Source of the DNA: Pseudoalteromonas luteoviolacea DSM 6061
Lineage (GTDB): Bacteria; Pseudomonadota; Gammaproteobacteria; Enterobacterales; Alteromonadaceae
Direction of reading: 5' to 3'
Length of the DNA: 64,000 nucleotides
Assembly (NCBI RefSeq): GCF_001625655.1
Contig: NZ_AUYB01000082.1
Location: 1 to 64,000, forward strand
In this document: in pieces, positions 8,649 to 18,036 of the stretch
Layout of the letters: every line of letters begins with the position of its first letter
Numbering within the stretch: the first letter of the stretch is position 1
Program-made: the position numbers and the translations under genes
The notes under the pieces: model-generated
Told to the model about the DNA's origin: nothing
Databases searched by the model: none
What the model saw: the letters and a program-made list of their open reading frames with translations, nothing else

Positions 8649-11440
8649 TAAATATTTACCTCTTCTTTCGATGTATTCGCTGTAACCTTACCTAAACTGG
8701 CCAAGATCATCAGGGTCGCACCAACGACAGTAATGTATACACCTAAATCAAATACTAAGGCACTGGCAAGTTCAATTTCACCAATCAAAGGAATATCAAA
8801 ATAATCAAACCATGTTGTTAGGAACGGTCGACCAAACACCCAACTGCCAAGCCCTGACAACAGTGCAATCGCAATACCTGACGCAATGATTTTGCGGTAG
8901 TTCAAAGTGAAGCGTTCCGCTATCCAATTAGAACCATGTGCGATGTACTGCAATATAAACGCAATGGCTGTTACTAGACCTGCAATGAAGCCACCACCAG
9001 GTAAATTGTGTCCGCGCAAAAAGATGTAAAAGGACACCAACAAGGCTAGTGGAAGTAAGCTTTGCGAAATAGATGCTAACAGTAACGGATAACGCTCTTT
9101 AGCCCAAGGTCTACCTTCTGAGTCACTACCTGGCATAAACAGTGGTAAATGAATTATCAGCTTGTATATACCCAGAGCGGCAATACCTAACACAACAATT
9201 TCACCCAATGTGTCAAAACCTCGGAAATCCACCAGAATGACATTAACCACGTTGGTGCCACCCCCGCCTGTTTTAGCATTGGCCACGAAGAAATCTGAGA
9301 TAGAAGTCAATGGACGAGTGATAAGCGCGTAACAAATACTACCCACAATAACACCAATGGCAGAAGCGATGCCTAAGTCTCTTAGGGTGCGAATCGAGCT
9401 CGATTCTTTTGGTGTTTTTTGTGGTAAGAAGAACAATGCCAGCATTAACAGAATAATGGTAACCACTTCTACAGTAAGCTGAGTAAGAGCAAGATCTGGT
9501 GCAGAAAAGCGTGTGAATGCTACGGAAACCATCAGACCGACTACCGAAATCATTAAGAGCGCGACCATTCGAGTTCGGTGCCAAATTACAGTACCAATAG
9601 CACCAATCATTAATAAGCCCGCACCAATCCCATTATGAATATCTACTGGAGTTAGCTGGTTCTGCCCAACGAGTTGGCTCATTTCAAACAAAGGCCAACC
9701 TGCACTGAGTAGCACAACTATGAGCATGAGCATGAGATAGCGTTGTAGAGAACCATTTTCAATGGCACTCACTTTATTTTGACTCCATGTCACCACTGAA
9801 TGCATGGTTTTCTCAAACCCTTTTTTCGCATTGATTGGTGGTAAAGAAGCTTGAAACTGGAACAAGTACCTGCGTTGTGTATAAATAAGCAAACCGCCAC
9901 ACACCGCTATCGCGCTCATTAACAACGGTAAATTTAGGCCATGCCAAATCGCAATGTAAAACTCAGGTGGTTCTCCACCTAAAACCGCACCAGACGCGAG
10001 CCTTAAAATACCGTCAACGACAAAGTTAGGGAACATACCAACGATCAAACACAGTGCTACCAATATCTCAATTGGTACACGCATATAGCGTGGAGCTTCA
10101 TGGGGCTCTTTTGGTAGGTCAATAGGATCACCATTAAAGAATACATCATGAATGAATCTGGCCGAGTAAGCCACTGAGAAAGCCGCTGCAATCGTCGCTA
10201 AAATAGGAATTAGCCATGACATAGAACCAAGTAACTGTTGGTGAAGTGTCTCAGCAAAGAACATTTCTTTTGATAGGAAACCATTTAATAAAGGTACGCC
10301 TGCCATTGACGCCGCAGCGACCATGGCCAAGGTCGCTGTATAGGGCATAAAGCGCCACATCCCGTTGAGCTTTCGCATGTCTCGAGTACCAGTCTCATGG
10401 TCGATAATACCCGTTGCCATAAATAGAGATGCTTTAAAGGTGGCGTGGTTAATGATGTGGAAGATAGCTGCCACCGTCGCCAACTCTGTATCCAATCCAA
10501 GCAATAAAGTAATTAAACCCAAATGACTAATCGTTGAAAAAGCCAAAAGCCCTTTTAAGTCATGTTTAAATAGTGCGATATATGCACCGACTAACAAGGT
10601 CACAAGACCTGTCAATCCGACTAGAATAAACCAAATCTCAGTGCCTGCTAATGCAGGGTAGAAACGCGCTAATAGGAAGATACCAGCTTTTACCATGGTT
10701 GCAGAGTGTAAATAGGCACTCACAGGTGTTGGAGCAGCCATCGCGTGAGGCAGCCAGAAATGGAATGGGAACTGAGCCGACTTTGTAAATGCACCAAGGA
10801 GTACAAGCACCAAAGCTACTTCATATAAGTCGTGAGATTGAATTAGTTCACGACTTGCTAGAATGATATCTAAATCATAGCTACCAACAATATTGCCAAG
10901 TAATAATAAGCCAGCAAGTAGTGCTAAACCACCGCCTCCGGTGATAGCTAATGCCATCTTCGCGCCTTTTCGCGCTTCTGACTTATGCCACCAATAGCTG
11001 ATTAATAAAAATGAACTGATGCTTGTGAGCTCCCAGAACACCCATAATTGCAGTACATTATTTGACATTACAATGCCAAGCATTGCTGTCATAAATAACA
11101 TCAAATATGAATATAGCTTGGGCATTGAGTCATTTTCACTCAGGTAATAGCGCGCATAAAAGATGACTAGTATGCCAATCCCTAAGATCATAAATACGAA
11201 TAAAAGTGCCAGACCATCCAAACGGAAAGACACATCAAGATCGAGTATAGGCACCCAATCTAGCGTTGCACGAACAGCTTCCCCAGCAAACACTGCGGGA
11301 GCTAAATCAATGGCTAGTAAGAGAGCCACAGTAGGAGCAATCAAGGTGATTGCAGTAGACTGATTGCGAGATAGCTTACCTGTGAATGCAGAGAGTAAAC
11401 TACCTAACAAGGATATCAATGGTATCCAAAGCAAAGTCAT
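8648..11440 (-). CDS. mrpA: Fused Mrp antiporter subunit A/B
   Basis: 930-residue first gene of the operon. The N-terminal part (about 1-500) is a NuoL-like proton-translocating module with the essential-type glutamate Glu137 in [18 protein letters not shown] and the lysine-helix motif [23 protein letters not shown]4040-type segment follows ([20 protein letters not shown]). The C-terminal quarter (about 770-920) is an MnhB domain ([20 protein letters not shown], then [20 protein letters not shown]). A and B are therefore one polypeptide, and no separate mrpB exists, an arrangement also known from other marine gammaproteobacteria. The 224-bp region upstream (11441-11664) should hold the operon promoter and carries a spaced inverted repeat. 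Confidence 0.94.
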   Translation of the reverse strand: MTLLWIPLISLLGSLLSAFTGKLSRNQSTAITLIAPTVALLLAIDLAPAVFAGEAVRATLDWVPILDLDVSFRLDGLALLFVFMILGIGILVIFYARYYLSENDSMPKLYSYLMLFMTAMLGIVMSNNVLQLWVFWELTSISSFLLISYWWHKSEARKGAKMALAITGGGGLALLAGLLLLGNIVGSYDLDIILASRELIQSHDLYEVALVLVLLGAFTKSAQFPFHFWLPHAMAAPTPVSAYLHSATMVKAGIFLLARFYPALAGTEIWFILVGLTGLVTLLVGAYIALFKHDLKGLLAFSTISHLGLITLLLGLDTELATVAAIFHIINHATFKASLFMATGIIDHETGTRDMRKLNGMWRFMPYTATLAMVAAASMAGVPLLNGFLSKEMFFAETLHQQLLGSMSWLIPILATIAAAFSVAYSARFIHDVFFNGDPIDLPKEPHEAPRYMRVPIEILVALCLIVGMFPNFVVDGILRLASGAVLGGEPPEFYIAIWHGLNLPLLMSAIAVCGGLLIYTQRRYLFQFQASLPPINAKKGFEKTMHSVVTWSQNKVSAIENGSLQRYLMLMLIVVLLSAGWPLFEMSQLVGQNQLTPVDIHNGIGAGLLMIGAIGTVIWHRTRMVALLMISVVGLMVSVAFTRFSAPDLALTQLTVEVVTIILLMLALFFLPQKTPKESSSIRTLRDLGIASAIGVIVGSICYALITRPLTSISDFFVANAKTGGGGTNVVNVILVDFRGFDTLGEIVVLGIAALGIYKLIIHLPLFMPGSDSEGRPWAKERYPLLLASISQSLLPLALLVSFYIFLRGHNLPGGGFIAGLVTAIAFILQYIAHGSNWIAERFTLNYRKIIASGIAIALLSGLGSWVFGRPFLTTWFDYFDIPLIGEIELASALVFDLGVYITVVGATLMILASLGKVTANTSKEEVNI

Positions 11441-11478
11441 AAAGAAGCCTTATATCTTCGATGCCGTTCATCACTAAT

Positions 11479-11537
11479 AAATGCACGTTATGATTAAGTT
11501 ATGGCGATCGTGTTCTGTTTATTTTTTACGTGCATTT
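11479..11537. promoter_or_regulatory. Spaced inverted repeat upstream of the mrp operon
   Basis: AAATGCACGT (11479-11488) and its exact reverse complement ACGTGCATTT (11528-11537) are separated by 39 bp, 39-97 bp upstream of mrpA. The spacing fits two regulator half-sites on the same DNA face rather than an RNA hairpin. The regulator is unknown. I see nothing else in 11441-11664. Confidence 0.35.
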
Positions 11538-11664
11538 TTATCACACATAACGTCTACCAGTTATACTTTATTAGTGTTTGACTTGTCTAGGGTTTCACAT
11601 ACTGGCTGTTGAAATTCTAGACAATATTAACAAACAATTCAGACTCCATTCATAAATTGAGCGC

Positions 11665-12852
11665 TCATTTAACCAAAGCGGGACGAGCGTTGACAAGTTG
11701 ATGATGATAAATCTGATAATCACTTGGTTCCAATAAACTCTGCTCCAATGCCTTTAACCATAAACCTAAATATTGGTTTGACAAGTTAATTGCATGATAT
11801 TCCATCTTTGAATGCATATGACTAGGCTTATACGAGCGCAGCTTTCCAAGTCGACATGTTTTACTGGAGTGCCAACCTTTTGGAGGGACATTGCCTACAT
11901 ATAAATTAGGCGCTTTTAGCCCCGGTGATGCGCAAAGCCAGCTAGCCTTTTCTACAGGTACGGGATATTCATCCTCAAAGTGAGCAAAGTGCATCAATTC
12001 GTGTACAAACAACTCAAATCCGTGCAAATGGTTTAATACCATCATTCCATGTCTGACATTTGCAAGTCCAGGTTGGTCTGACATCATGACTACATGCCGT
12101 GCTGTGAATAACTGCTGGGCATGAACAACCTGTGCCAAATTACAACGAATAAACTCCCCTTTCTCTCCATCGCACGCTACGCTGTTTCCCACATACACAG
12201 GCTCGCTAAAACAATAGGGTAAGCGGCTGGCCAATTCACTCGCTTGGAATTGTGCTTTTATTTGCTGCAGTTTAATCACAGAGTCTAACGTGCCACCAAG
12301 TAACAGGATCATATGAGGGCAGCCATTTTGTACTTGCAAGGGAGTATCTAATGTATTAATTCCAAGCTCAGAAAGTACGCGGTGATTAATCATGCTGGGA
12401 TCAATACCCTGAGCCAGTTGGCCAATTGTTTGATAGGGCTCAATTGCTACGAATTGTTTAAAAATCTTCGTGATGAAGGAGTAGCGCCTTTGTTGCGAAA
12501 GTAATTCAAGCACCCTAATCTTTATCGGTTCATCCACATCCGCCCAGTGGTGCTCAATCAATAACCAAGCTTGGGTGTGCTGTTGCCGTTTAATCAACCT
12601 TAACGCCCATTCAATCGCAAAGTGTGAATAGCCTACTTGGCGCAATGACAAAGTTTGCTCGTCAGATAAGTGGCTAGATAGTTCTACAAGTTTGAGGTAA
12701 TGCGTAGAGTGAGGCTTATAATGGCGACTAGATTGTTCTATTAGCCGAGTAATCTCTTCATCTTTAGACTCTGCTAAATTGAGCATAAGATGGCTGAAAG
12801 CAAATACAGCCATACTTAATGCAAAAAAACACACAATCCACTTTCGATACAT
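11665..12852 (-). CDS. Membrane-anchored protein with zincin-like HELMH motif
   Basis: 395 residues, not assigned to a named family. An N-terminal hydrophobic segment (about 5-24, WIVCFFALSMAVFAFSHLML) acts as signal or anchor, so the rest is probably periplasmic. The middle (about 30-160) is helical and repeat-like. The notable motif is FVHELMHFAHFEDEYPVP: an HExxH zinc site followed after five residues by DEY, a spacing reminiscent of DEY-type zincins such as the M64 peptidases. Several cysteines (NGCPHMILL, YCFSEP, VACDGEKGEFIRC, WLCASPG, KTCRLG) could form disulfides in the periplasm. It starts 3 bp after nlpI ends, so the two are very probably co-transcribed. Metalloprotease activity is an inference from the motif and the partnership with NlpI. 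Confidence 0.6.
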   Translation of the reverse strand: MYRKWIVCFFALSMAVFAFSHLMLNLAESKDEEITRLIEQSSRHYKPHSTHYLKLVELSSHLSDEQTLSLRQVGYSHFAIEWALRLIKRQQHTQAWLLIEHHWADVDEPIKIRVLELLSQQRRYSFITKIFKQFVAIEPYQTIGQLAQGIDPSMINHRVLSELGINTLDTPLQVQNGCPHMILLLGGTLDSVIKLQQIKAQFQASELASRLPYCFSEPVYVGNSVACDGEKGEFIRCNLAQVVHAQQLFTARHVVMMSDQPGLANVRHGMMVLNHLHGFELFVHELMHFAHFEDEYPVPVEKASWLCASPGLKAPNLYVGNVPPKGWHSSKTCRLGKLRSYKPSHMHSKMEYHAINLSNQYLGLWLKALEQSLLEPSDYQIYHHQLVNARPALVK

Positions 12853-12855
12853 GGC

Positions 12856-13737
12856 TTAGCTTGTTGCTTTGCCTAATAACTCTTCCCTAATTAACCTAAG
12901 CTCCAAACGTGCATATTTGTGCTCAACAAACTCATAGACATTCGTTGCCAATGTCAATCTAAAGAATTCAGCGGCTTTGGCGTTATTACCATTCGCTCTA
13001 TAACGTTTTGCGATATAAAAGTAAGCCTCACACAGGCGCTCTGCATACTCTTTTTGGGATTGGACACCTTTGGAAACTTGTGCCAAAAATTGGCTTTCAT
13101 CTAACTCGTTTAAATACAACTGTACCAGCTGGGTTGACCAAGATGCTTCATTTAAAGATGCGCTGTTTTCCAACAGCGTTGCTTTCGCGGCTATTGGGTC
13201 AACAGCATGCTCTGCAATATATAGCCACATCACACGGTATGCATCATCAGGTGCGTTCGCCAGAAAGCGTTTGAAATCGTCTACAGCTAATTCTGGGCGG
13301 CTACCGTAGTACAAAGCAATGCCTCGATTTAAATACGCATAGTCGTAGCTATCATCCAGCTCTAATACTGAGTCAAAACGCTCATAAGCCTCACTAAACT
13401 CCTGTCTCAGGGTATGGTGAATACCTAAAAAATTGTAAACTTCAGCCATATCAGGCTGTAGTTTTAGTGCACGATTAAAGTCAATTTGTGCGAGTTGAGC
13501 CTGTCCCAAGCTATCGTAGAGTTTCCCACGTATGTGGTACAGCTCTGCACGTTGTGCGCGTGTTAGCTCTTGGCTATTTAGCAGTTCACTATATCTCGCA
13601 ATTTCGATTTGCGTACGAGGATTCGCCTGAAGTGGCTCAGTGAAAGGAATTGGAAGTACAGATTCGGCTACCTGATGCTGTGTACTCTGACAACCCATTA
13701 AGCTTAGTCCTAGCAAAGGTATTAGTAAAAATCTCAA
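12856..13737 (-). CDS. nlpI: Lipoprotein NlpI
   Basis: 293-residue TPR lipoprotein (E. coli 294), exported and lipidated at the lipobox LSLMGC (Cys16). The body is TPR repeats (RAELYHIRGKLYDSLGQAQL, AEVYNFLGIHHTLRQEF, YAYLNRGIALYYGSRPELAV). In E. coli, NlpI is an outer-membrane adaptor that brings the protease Prc to the murein endopeptidase MepS and scaffolds cell-wall hydrolases. The position directly after pnp is the same as in E. coli. A strong terminator (13789-13815) separates it from pnp, so it probably has its own promoter or depends on read-through. The HELMH protein follows it with a 3-bp gap. Confidence 0.92.
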   Translation of the reverse strand: MRFLLIPLLGLSLMGCQSTQHQVAESVLPIPFTEPLQANPRTQIEIARYSELLNSQELTRAQRAELYHIRGKLYDSLGQAQLAQIDFNRALKLQPDMAEVYNFLGIHHTLRQEFSEAYERFDSVLELDDSYDYAYLNRGIALYYGSRPELAVDDFKRFLANAPDDAYRVMWLYIAEHAVDPIAAKATLLENSASLNEASWSTQLVQLYLNELDESQFLAQVSKGVQSQKEYAERLCEAYFYIAKRYRANGNNAKAAEFFRLTLATNVYEFVEHKYARLELRLIREELLGKATS

Positions 13738-13788
13738 GATATTTCCCTCATTGGGCTAGAAAGTACGTGTCTAGGGCCATTAAAGCAC

Positions 13789-13815
13789 AAAAAAAGGGGC
13801 CATTCAGCCCCTTTT
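13789..13815 (-). terminator. Intrinsic terminator after pnp
   Basis: On the minus strand the stem AAAAGGGGC / GCCCCTTTT with a 6-nt loop is followed by a T run (A tract 13789-13795 on the plus strand). It lies about 30 bp past the pnp stop codon. Confidence 0.85.
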
Positions 13816-13844
13816 AACGAAACATATTGTTTCTTTACAAATTA

Positions 13845-15974
13845 TTACTCACCTTTAGGTGCTTGCTCTGCCGCTGGCTCAGAAGGCTCTAGCGCTTCTT
13901 TGATGCTCAGGCGAACACGACCTTGGCGGTCAACTTCAAGTACTTTAACTTTAACTTCTTGACCAACTTTAAGGTGGTCAGAAACATTGTTAACGCGCTC
14001 TTTGCTGATTTGAGAAATGTGAACAAGGCCATCTTTGCCTGGAAGTACGTTCACAAATGCACCAAAATCTACGATGCGAGCAACTTTACCGTTGTAGATT
14101 GTGCCCACTTCTAGTTCAGCTGTCAGTGCTTCGATGCGTGAAATCGCTTCTTTTGCACTGTTACCATTGGTTGCAGCAATCTTAACTGTACCGTCATCTT
14201 CGATTTCGATAGTTGTGTCAGTTTCTTCAGTTAGCTGACGGATTGTTGCACCACCTTTACCGATTACGTCTGCAATCTTCTTCGGTGGGATGTTCATAGT
14301 GTAAATACGTGGCGCGAATTCAGATAGCTCTTGTGAAGGCGCAGCAATTGCTTGGTCCATTACACTAAGAATGTGCATACGTGCAGCTTTAGCTTGGCGT
14401 AGTGCGATCTGCATGATTTCTTTAGTGATACCTTCAATCTTGATATCCATTTGAAGTGCAGTTACACCCGCGCTACTACCCGCTACTTTAAAGTCCATGT
14501 CACCTAAGTGATCTTCATCACCAAGAATGTCTGAAAGAACAACGAAGTCTTCGCCTTCTTTAACTAGACCCATCGCGATACCCGCAACAGATGCTTTAAC
14601 AGGTACACCTGCATCCATTAGTGCCAATGAAGTACCACATACAGATGCCATTGAAGATGAACCGTTTGACTCAGTAATTTCAGATACAACACGTACTGAG
14701 TATGGGAATTCTTCTAGGCTTGGCATTACAGCTTGAACACCGCGCTTAGCTAGGTTACCGTGGCCGATTTCACGACGCTTTGGTGAACCGATGAAGCCTG
14801 TTTCACCCACACAGAACGGAGGGAAGTTGTAGTGAAGCATAAAGTGATGCTTGTGAGTACCCACTAAGTCATCCATCATTTGTGCGTCACGCTCAGTACC
14901 TAAAGTTGCAGTAACTAGAGCCTGAGTTTCACCACGAGTGAAGATTGCTGAACCGTGAGTACGCGGAAGTACACCTGTCATTACATCTAGTGCACGAACC
15001 ATGTCTGGTTCACGACCATCGATACGCTTTTCGCCCGAGATGATGCGACCACGAACAATTTTCTTCTCTAGTGAGCTGAATAGTTTACCCACTTCTTGCT
15101 CATCTAATTCTTCGCCTTCAGCAAGCTCAGCTGTTAGCTTCTCTAAAACTTCTGCTTTAGCTTCAGAAAGAGAGTCTTTACGCGCTACTTTGTCAGTAAT
15201 ACGGTATGCATCGCCAACTTTTTGCTCTGCAATTGCTGCAACTTTGTCAGCTAATGCAACATTTTTCTCAGGAGCAGTCCACTCCCAATCAGGCTTGCCA
15301 GCTTCTGCTTTGAATTCTTCAATCGCTTTGATGATTGCTTGAGACTGGTCGTGACCATATACAACCGCGCCTAACATTTCTTCTTCAGTTAGGATTTCAG
15401 CTTCTGACTCAACCATTAGTACTGCATTTTCAGTACCTGCTACCACAAGGTCTAGCTTACTTTCAGCTAATTCCGTTACAGTCGGGTTTAGTACGTATTG
15501 ACCATTGATGTAACCAACACGCGCTGCACCGATAGGACCATTGAATGGAACACCAGAAATTGCGAGTGCTGCAGAAGTACCGATCAACGCAACCATATCA
15601 GGCTGAATTTCAGGGTCTGATGAAACCACTGTCGCGATAACTTGAACTTCATTCACAAAACCGTCTGGGAATAGTGGACGAATTGGACGGTCAATTAGAC
15701 GCGCTGTCAGTGTTTCTGAATCAGAAGGACGACCTTCACGCTTCAAGAAACCACCTGGGATACGACCCGCTGCGTACATTTTTTCTTGGTAGTTAACTGT
15801 AAGAGGGAAGAAGTCCTGACCAGGCGCTGCTTCACGCTTACCAACAACAGTCACTAGTACTGATGTGTCACCGATGCTTGCTAAAACCGCACCGTCAGCC
15901 TGACGAGCGATTGCACCTGTTTCCAGAGTCACTGTATGTTGACCAAGTTGGAACTCTTTAATTATTGCTTGCAC
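13845..15974 (-). CDS. pnp: Polynucleotide phosphorylase
   Basis: 709 residues (E. coli 711). This is the phosphorolytic 3'-5' exoribonuclease of mRNA decay and a degradosome component. It has two RNase PH domains ([20 protein letters not shown]; later [20 protein letters not shown]), a KH domain ([19 protein letters not shown]) and a C-terminal S1 domain ([20 protein letters not shown]). I place the start at the GTG at 15972-15974, where an AAGGA ribosome site lies 7 nt upstream and homology begins ([12 protein letters not shown]). Longer in-frame extensions reach into the leader and are not conserved. The 242-bp leader (15975-16216) contains the rpsO terminator and a small hairpin (16106-16120). 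By analogy with E. coli it may be an RNase III/PNPase autoregulatory leader. Confidence 0.97.
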   Translation of the reverse strand: MQAIIKEFQLGQHTVTLETGAIARQADGAVLASIGDTSVLVTVVGKREAAPGQDFFPLTVNYQEKMYAAGRIPGGFLKREGRPSDSETLTARLIDRPIRPLFPDGFVNEVQVIATVVSSDPEIQPDMVALIGTSAALAISGVPFNGPIGAARVGYINGQYVLNPTVTELAESKLDLVVAGTENAVLMVESEAEILTEEEMLGAVVYGHDQSQAIIKAIEEFKAEAGKPDWEWTAPEKNVALADKVAAIAEQKVGDAYRITDKVARKDSLSEAKAEVLEKLTAELAEGEELDEQEVGKLFSSLEKKIVRGRIISGEKRIDGREPDMVRALDVMTGVLPRTHGSAIFTRGETQALVTATLGTERDAQMMDDLVGTHKHHFMLHYNFPPFCVGETGFIGSPKRREIGHGNLAKRGVQAVMPSLEEFPYSVRVVSEITESNGSSSMASVCGTSLALMDAGVPVKASVAGIAMGLVKEGEDFVVLSDILGDEDHLGDMDFKVAGSSAGVTALQMDIKIEGITKEIMQIALRQAKAARMHILSVMDQAIAAPSQELSEFAPRIYTMNIPPKKIADVIGKGGATIRQLTEETDTTIEIEDDGTVKIAATNGNSAKEAISRIEALTAELEVGTIYNGKVARIVDFGAFVNVLPGKDGLVHISQISKERVNNVSDHLKVGQEVKVKVLEVDRQGRVRLSIKEALEPSEPAAEQAPKGE

Positions 15975-16152
15975 AAAATATTCCTTAATAAATATATTAA
16001 AACGCCAACAACAACCAATTACAGTCTTAAATAGAACAACCAAAAACCTTGGTACTCATATAGATCTACTTAAGCACTACAATTGGCAGAAGTATCGGCG
16101 TTTGCCTAGCACAATGCTAGAACGAGGGTAAGTATACTGCTAGTACACGCAC

Positions 16153-16182
16153 AAAAAAAGGGGCGAAGTCGCCCCTTTTTTA
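16153..16182 (-). terminator. Intrinsic terminator between rpsO and pnp
   Basis: A GC-rich stem GGGGCG / CGCCCC with a 4-nt loop (16160-16175) is flanked by A and T runs, so it reads well as a minus-strand terminator after rpsO. pnp expression would need read-through or its own promoter in 16000-16150. Confidence 0.85.
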
Positions 16183-16216
16183 TTGTCGGATAAAAATCCA
16201 ACAATTCATCAAATTC

Positions 16217-16486
16217 TTAGCGACGTAGGCCAAGCTCTTTGATCAACGCAGCGTAACGCTCAACGTTCTTACCTTTAAGGTAGTCAAGAAGTTTACGGCG
16301 TTGGCTAACTTTACGTAGTAGACCGCGACGAGAGTGGAAATCGTGTTTGTGGTCAGCAAAGTGGCCTTGTAGTTTGTTGATATCAGCAGTTAATAGTGCT
16401 ACTTGTACTTCAGGTGAACCAGTGTCGCCTTCTACACGTGCAAATTTAGCTACGATTTCTGCTTTTTCTTTGTTGCTTAGTGACAT
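16217..16486 (-). CDS. rpsO: 30S ribosomal protein S15
   Basis: 89 residues, the standard length of S15, which binds 16S rRNA early in assembly of the 30S platform. The sequence is canonical ([47 protein letters not shown]). The start is the ATG at 16484-16486, with the ribosome site GGAG 6 nt upstream; an in-frame TTG four codons earlier is not the start. It has its own strong promoter inside the end of truB, and in E. coli S15 represses its own translation through the leader. Confidence 0.98.
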   Translation of the reverse strand: MSLSNKEKAEIVAKFARVEGDTGSPEVQVALLTADINKLQGHFADHKHDFHSRRGLLRKVSQRRKLLDYLKGKNVERYAALIKELGLRR

Positions 16487-16558
16487 AATAAACTCCAAAT
16501 TACATAAATTTAATGCTTCAGCCGATCACTAATTCAGCCAAAGCGACAAAGCGGCGGC

Positions 16559-16587
16559 ATTGTATCAGTAATTAACGCCGCTGACAA
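16559..16587 (-). promoter_or_regulatory. rpsO promoter
   Basis: On the minus strand -35 TTGTCA (16582-16587) and -10 TACAAT (16559-16564) are exactly 17 bp apart. They lie just past the truB stop and about 75 bp upstream of the rpsO start. This is the expected position of a dedicated rpsO promoter. Confidence 0.7.
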
Positions 16588-16589
16588 AA

Positions 16590-17525
16590 CTATTGTGCAC
16601 TTGATAATGCACGTTTGGCTTTTAGGTGGCCATGTTTATTACGTTCACCTATGCCGATAAAGTGATCTTCAGCCATCACTTTAATAACACCTTCAGGTAC
16701 TTCGCCGACAACAACTGTTTGGCCATGGCTAAAGGCAACACCTTGCTCTTTAGTCAAAGTAATCGTTGGTAAGTCAACTAGCGCGGTGTCCATCGGCAAC
16801 AATAGCTCATCGATGTAAGTAGAAGGTTCGATCTCTTCTTCTTTAGCTTGCTGTAACTTCGCTTCCAACTCTTCAATCGTCACCATCTTACTAGATGGAT
16901 AATGACCCACTTCACTGCGATGAAGCATAATCACATGTGCACCGCAGCCAAGCTTTTCGCCCAAATCGTCAACGATTGTCCGTATATATGTACCTTTTGA
17001 CACATGGACCGTCATCTGAATTTGTTGTGATTCAGTATCATATTCATCAAGGGTAATACTGTATACATTGATTTTTCTGCATTTACGAGGCACTTCAATG
17101 CCTTCTCGAGCATACTTATACAATGGTTGACCTTGATATTTCAGAGCCGAATACATAGATGGGTATTGATCCGATTCGCCGTGGAAAGCATCTACGGCTT
17201 GTTCTAACTGAGATTGAGTAATCTCTACAGGACGAGTTTCCACAATCTCACCATCTGAATCAGAGGTGGTTGTCCTCTCGCCTAACTGAGCTCGAACAAC
17301 ATAGGTTTTATCGGTATCTAACAAAAATTGAGTAAATTTGGTCGCCTCACCAAAGCATATAGGTAACATACCTGTAGCCAGAGGATCTAATGCGCCCGTA
17401 TGGCCAGCTTTCTGCGCGAAGTAAATACCTTTAGCTTGTTGCAAAGCCTTATTAGAGGATATGCCTTGAGGCTTATGTAATAGCACAATGCCATCCACTG
17501 GACGGCCTTTACTACGACGCGCCAT
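16590..17525 (-). CDS. truB: tRNA pseudouridine(55) synthase
   Basis: 311 residues (E. coli 314). TruB converts U55 of all tRNAs to pseudouridine in the T-loop and also acts as a tRNA chaperone. The catalytic aspartate is Asp47 in GHTGALDPLATGMLP. GRPVDGIVLLHKPQGISSN and TYIRTIVDDLGEKLGC are typical, and a C-terminal PUA-like domain follows (about 240-305). Its ATG overlaps the rbfA stop (TAATG), as in an operon with translational coupling. A lysine- and glutamate-rich insertion (LQQAKEEEIEPSTYID) precedes the PUA part and is probably a surface loop. Confidence 0.97.
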   Translation of the reverse strand: MARRSKGRPVDGIVLLHKPQGISSNKALQQAKGIYFAQKAGHTGALDPLATGMLPICFGEATKFTQFLLDTDKTYVVRAQLGERTTTSDSDGEIVETRPVEITQSQLEQAVDAFHGESDQYPSMYSALKYQGQPLYKYAREGIEVPRKCRKINVYSITLDEYDTESQQIQMTVHVSKGTYIRTIVDDLGEKLGCGAHVIMLHRSEVGHYPSSKMVTIEELEAKLQQAKEEEIEPSTYIDELLLPMDTALVDLPTITLTKEQGVAFSHGQTVVVGEVPEGVIKVMAEDHFIGIGERNKHGHLKAKRALSSAQ

Positions 17526-17929
17526 TACTCGTCACCATCCTCTACTGAATTTGCATCATCACCGCGCTTTTCTTTATCAGTACGGATCACCTCATCAACT
17601 AAGTTTGAAATGCGCATACCTTCCATCAAAGAATTATCTAGCACAAATTTCAACTCAGGCATAATACGAGCACGAATTCGTTTACCGAGCAAAGAGCGTA
17701 TATAGCCCGTTGCATCATTCAATATAGCTAGATTCTGTTTCGTATCATCTTCACTTTTACTGCTCAGGACAGTAACAAAAACTTTCGCATAAGATAAGTC
17801 ACGCGACACTTCAACAGCCGATACCGTCACCATGCCCAATCTCGGGTCTTTTATCTCACGCTGTAAAATCACAGCAATTTCTTTTTGTATTTGCTGTGCA
17901 ACTCTATCGGTACGAGAAAATTCTCTCAT
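17525..17929 (-). CDS. rbfA: Ribosome-binding factor A
   Basis: 134 residues (E. coli 133). This is a KH-fold factor needed for late maturation of the 16S 5' end of 30S subunits and for cold adaptation. Homology begins at [19 protein letters not shown], so I use the ATG at 17927-17929 with a GGTGA-like ribosome site, not the longer in-frame extension. [22 protein letters not shown] spans the KH core (quoted in part: [17 protein letters not shown]). It lies between infB and truB, overlapping the latter. Confidence 0.96.
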   Translation of the reverse strand: MREFSRTDRVAQQIQKEIAVILQREIKDPRLGMVTVSAVEVSRDLSYAKVFVTVLSSKSEDDTKQNLAILNDATGYIRSLLGKRIRARIMPELKFVLDNSLMEGMRISNLVDEVIRTDKEKRGDDANSVEDGDE

Positions 17930-17990
17930 TGTCACCACTTTTAATAAGCTATTGATTTTTATGTTATAAAAATCTAAAAAACACAAACAC

Positions 17991-18014
17991 AAATGGGGGC
18001 AATCGCCCCCATTT
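17991..18014 (-). terminator. Hairpin between infB and rbfA
   Basis: A perfect 10-bp stem AAATGGGGGC / GCCCCCATTT with a 4-nt loop. On the minus strand it is followed by GTGTTTGTGTTTTTT, an interrupted T tract. It is probably a partial terminator that lowers rbfA-truB expression relative to infB. Confidence 0.6.
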
Positions 18015-18036
18015 CAAGGTTTAAACCCTGTTAAAT

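Noticed and set aside
15001-15342. 113-codon plus-strand frame opposite pnp
   Set aside because: Antisense to a highly conserved gene; the frame follows from the codon bias of pnp.
15975-16043. Upstream in-frame extension of pnp
   Set aside because: The extra 23 residues have no homology and would ignore the well-placed AAGGA ribosome site before the GTG at 15974.
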